Shown here: piece by piece, positions 5,673-6,306 of the stretch | Layout: every line of letters starts with the position of its first letter | How positions within the stretch are numbered: the first letter of the stretch is position 1 | NCBI GenBank assembly: GCA_030642635.1 | Contig: DAOWNK010000192.1 | Location: 1 to 6,306, forward strand | Length of the DNA stretch: 6,306 nucleotides | Reading direction: 5' to 3' | DNA from: Pirellulales bacterium | Lineage (GTDB): Bacteria > Planctomycetota > Planctomycetia > Pirellulales > Thermoguttaceae | Position numbers and translations under genes: made by a program | The notes under the pieces: generated by a model | Told to the model about the DNA's origin: nothing | The model's database searches: none | Seen by the model: the letters and a program-made list of their open reading frames with translations, nothing else

Positions 5673-5696
5673 GTGGAGACGAGCGGACTCGAACCC
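5673..5696 (-). other. tRNA 3'-end-like segment, possible att-site remnant
   Basis: Read on the minus strand, this stretch is GGGTTCGAGTCCGCTCGTCT followed by CCAC. It resembles the T-loop (TTCGAGT), the 3' strand of the T-stem (CCGCT) and the 3' acceptor strand (CGTCTCC, then A) of a tRNA. The 5' T-stem strand (GTGGG) does not pair properly with CCGCT. No anticodon arm, D arm or matching 5' acceptor strand (GGAGACG) is found in the next 100 nt, so this is not a complete tRNA gene. Loss of similarity at the T-stem, with the T-loop-to-3'-end part retained, is the pattern left by integrases that use tRNA 3' ends. No integrase is in the window. Confidence 0.4.
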
Positions 5697-5885
5697 ACTT
5701 CCCTAACTGCTTATGATACCAAGAACTTACGGCAATCGGCAAATCCAAGTGGCGCAGAATCAGGCGCACTCGGCGCACATTCGGCCCAGATTGACGCTAG
5801 GCTGCAAGCGATCATTGACGCTTGGCCGGCCCTGCCCGAAGCAATCAAGGCCGGCATCCTGGCGATGGTGACGGCGGCACGGTAG
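5673..5885 (+). CDS. Small hypothetical protein with conserved-looking C-terminal block
   Basis: This 70-residue frame starts at GTG 5673, immediately after an in-frame TAA at 5667-5669, and ends at TAG 5883-5885. There is no ribosome binding site. The first eight residues (METSGLEP) are the translation of the tRNA 3'-end-like stretch, and this string is typical of over-predicted ORFs covering tRNA genes. The C-terminal part is different: LQAIIDAWPALPEAIKAGI, then AMV, spans residues 44-66 and looks like a real amphipathic helical block. From memory, 'WP-LPE-IKAGI-AMV-A' tails recur in small planctomycete ORFs, sometimes near tyrosine recombinases. This has not been checked. It may be a gene with an unrecognised start, or the severed tail of a longer gene. 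No function is assigned. Confidence 0.35.
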   Translation: METSGLEPTSLTAYDTKNLRQSANPSGAESGALGAHSAQIDARLQAIIDAWPALPEAIKAGILAMVTAAR

Positions 5886-5980
5886 CAGACCGCGTAGACC
5901 ATTTGTCGAGTTGTTGCTGTATGTTGGCCGCAAGAGATGCAACAGAAAACGGGAAAACACAGTATCGAGGAGGACACTCG

Positions 5981-6304
5981 ATGGGCAGACCAAAAGGCGC
6001 CCGAACCACGTTGATCGCTATCACCTACGACACGATAGGCGAACTGGCCGGCGGCATCGCTGGAGACACTGCCCGGCAGTATGCACAGCGGGGCCAATTC
6101 GCCCCACGCGACATCGAATCCGTACTGTGCTGGGTCAACGCCCGCCGGACCACGAAAGGGCTGCCACCTATCGGGCTGCCGACCGGGCAGGTCGTTTCCG
6201 ATGAGGACTTGGCCACTACCAGCACACCGGCACCGCCGGAAATGGGCGCGATCCTGTGGTACAATTCACGTCGAGGCTGTTTCCAGGAAGATTTTGACGC
6301 ATGA
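5981..6304 (+). CDS. Small putative helix-turn-helix DNA-binding protein
   Basis: A 107-residue protein starts at ATG 5981, with a strong GAGGAGG (5967-5973) 7 nt upstream. The frame is open further left, but this start is clearly the best. The N terminus MGRPKGAR is basic and resembles an AT-hook-like GRP tract. Residues 15-40 (ITYDTIGELAGGIAGDTARQ, then YAQRGQF) fit a MerR- or excisionase-like helix-turn-helix, where 'TIGELAG ... TARQYAQRG' would cover the turn and recognition helix. The following DIESVLCWVNARR is probably helical. The rest (PPIGLPTGQVV onward) looks extended or disordered, with an acidic end, EDFDA. I do not recognise a named family; the general pattern recalls small planctomycete hypothetical regulators. 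Its stop (TGA 6302-6304) overlaps an ATG at 6301 (ATGA), so a translationally coupled gene may follow beyond the window. Confidence 0.65.
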   Translation: MGRPKGARTTLIAITYDTIGELAGGIAGDTARQYAQRGQFAPRDIESVLCWVNARRTTKGLPPIGLPTGQVVSDEDLATTSTPAPPEMGAILWYNSRRGCFQEDFDA

Positions 6305-6306
6305 AG

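Noticed and set aside
5673..5770. Complete tRNA gene on the minus strand
   Set aside because: Only a T-loop and 3' acceptor-like part is visible. The T-stem does not pair, and there is no anticodon loop, D arm or complementary 5' acceptor strand.

Overview
The window looks like a bacterial chromosome segment, most probably from the phylum Planctomycetota. This is inferred from GC-rich codon use, the style of the small hypothetical proteins at both ends, frequent GTG starts and inconsistent Shine-Dalgarno sequences. No marker gene that would fix the taxonomy is present. The middle is ordinary housekeeping sequence. The two ends are more accessory in character.

Layout: (1) Positions 1-287 hold the C-terminal end of a hypothetical protein. 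(2) Positions 288-699 carry GC-rich hairpins, a possible promoter, the first 53 codons of an XRE-type helix-turn-helix regulator, and a perfect 26-bp palindrome that cuts this gene off and supplies its stop codon. (3) Positions 700-1620 encode an LpxL/HtrB-type lipid A acyltransferase, convergent with epmB. (4) Positions 1671-4263 form the translation factor EF-P and its modification set: epmB on the minus strand, divergent from efp-epmA on the plus strand. (5) Positions 4458-5543 encode 3-dehydroquinate synthase (aroB), bracketed by two long inverted-repeat pairs. (6) From 5673 to the end there is a stretch resembling the 3' end of a tRNA gene, a small ORF with a recognisable C-terminal block, and a small putative DNA-binding protein whose stop overlaps a possible next start (ATGA).

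How the genes fit together: EpmB is expected to isomerise lysine to (R)-beta-lysine. EpmA should activate beta-lysine and attach it to Lys34 of EF-P, and the modified EF-P relieves ribosome stalling at proline runs. The acceptor loop in this EF-P (PGKGQ, Lys34) and the active-site motifs of both enzymes are intact, so the pathway looks functional. EpmC, the hydroxylase of the enterobacterial pathway, is not in the window.

The most interesting non-coding signal is a family of 26-nt units with the core GCGACCGKTGGTCGC. They occur as two inverted pairs (4285-4363 and 5547-5630) and one solitary unit between epmB and efp (2659-2684). The two pairs differ at one internal base, and the opposite arm carries the matching complementary change. 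I found no clearly novel multi-gene system.
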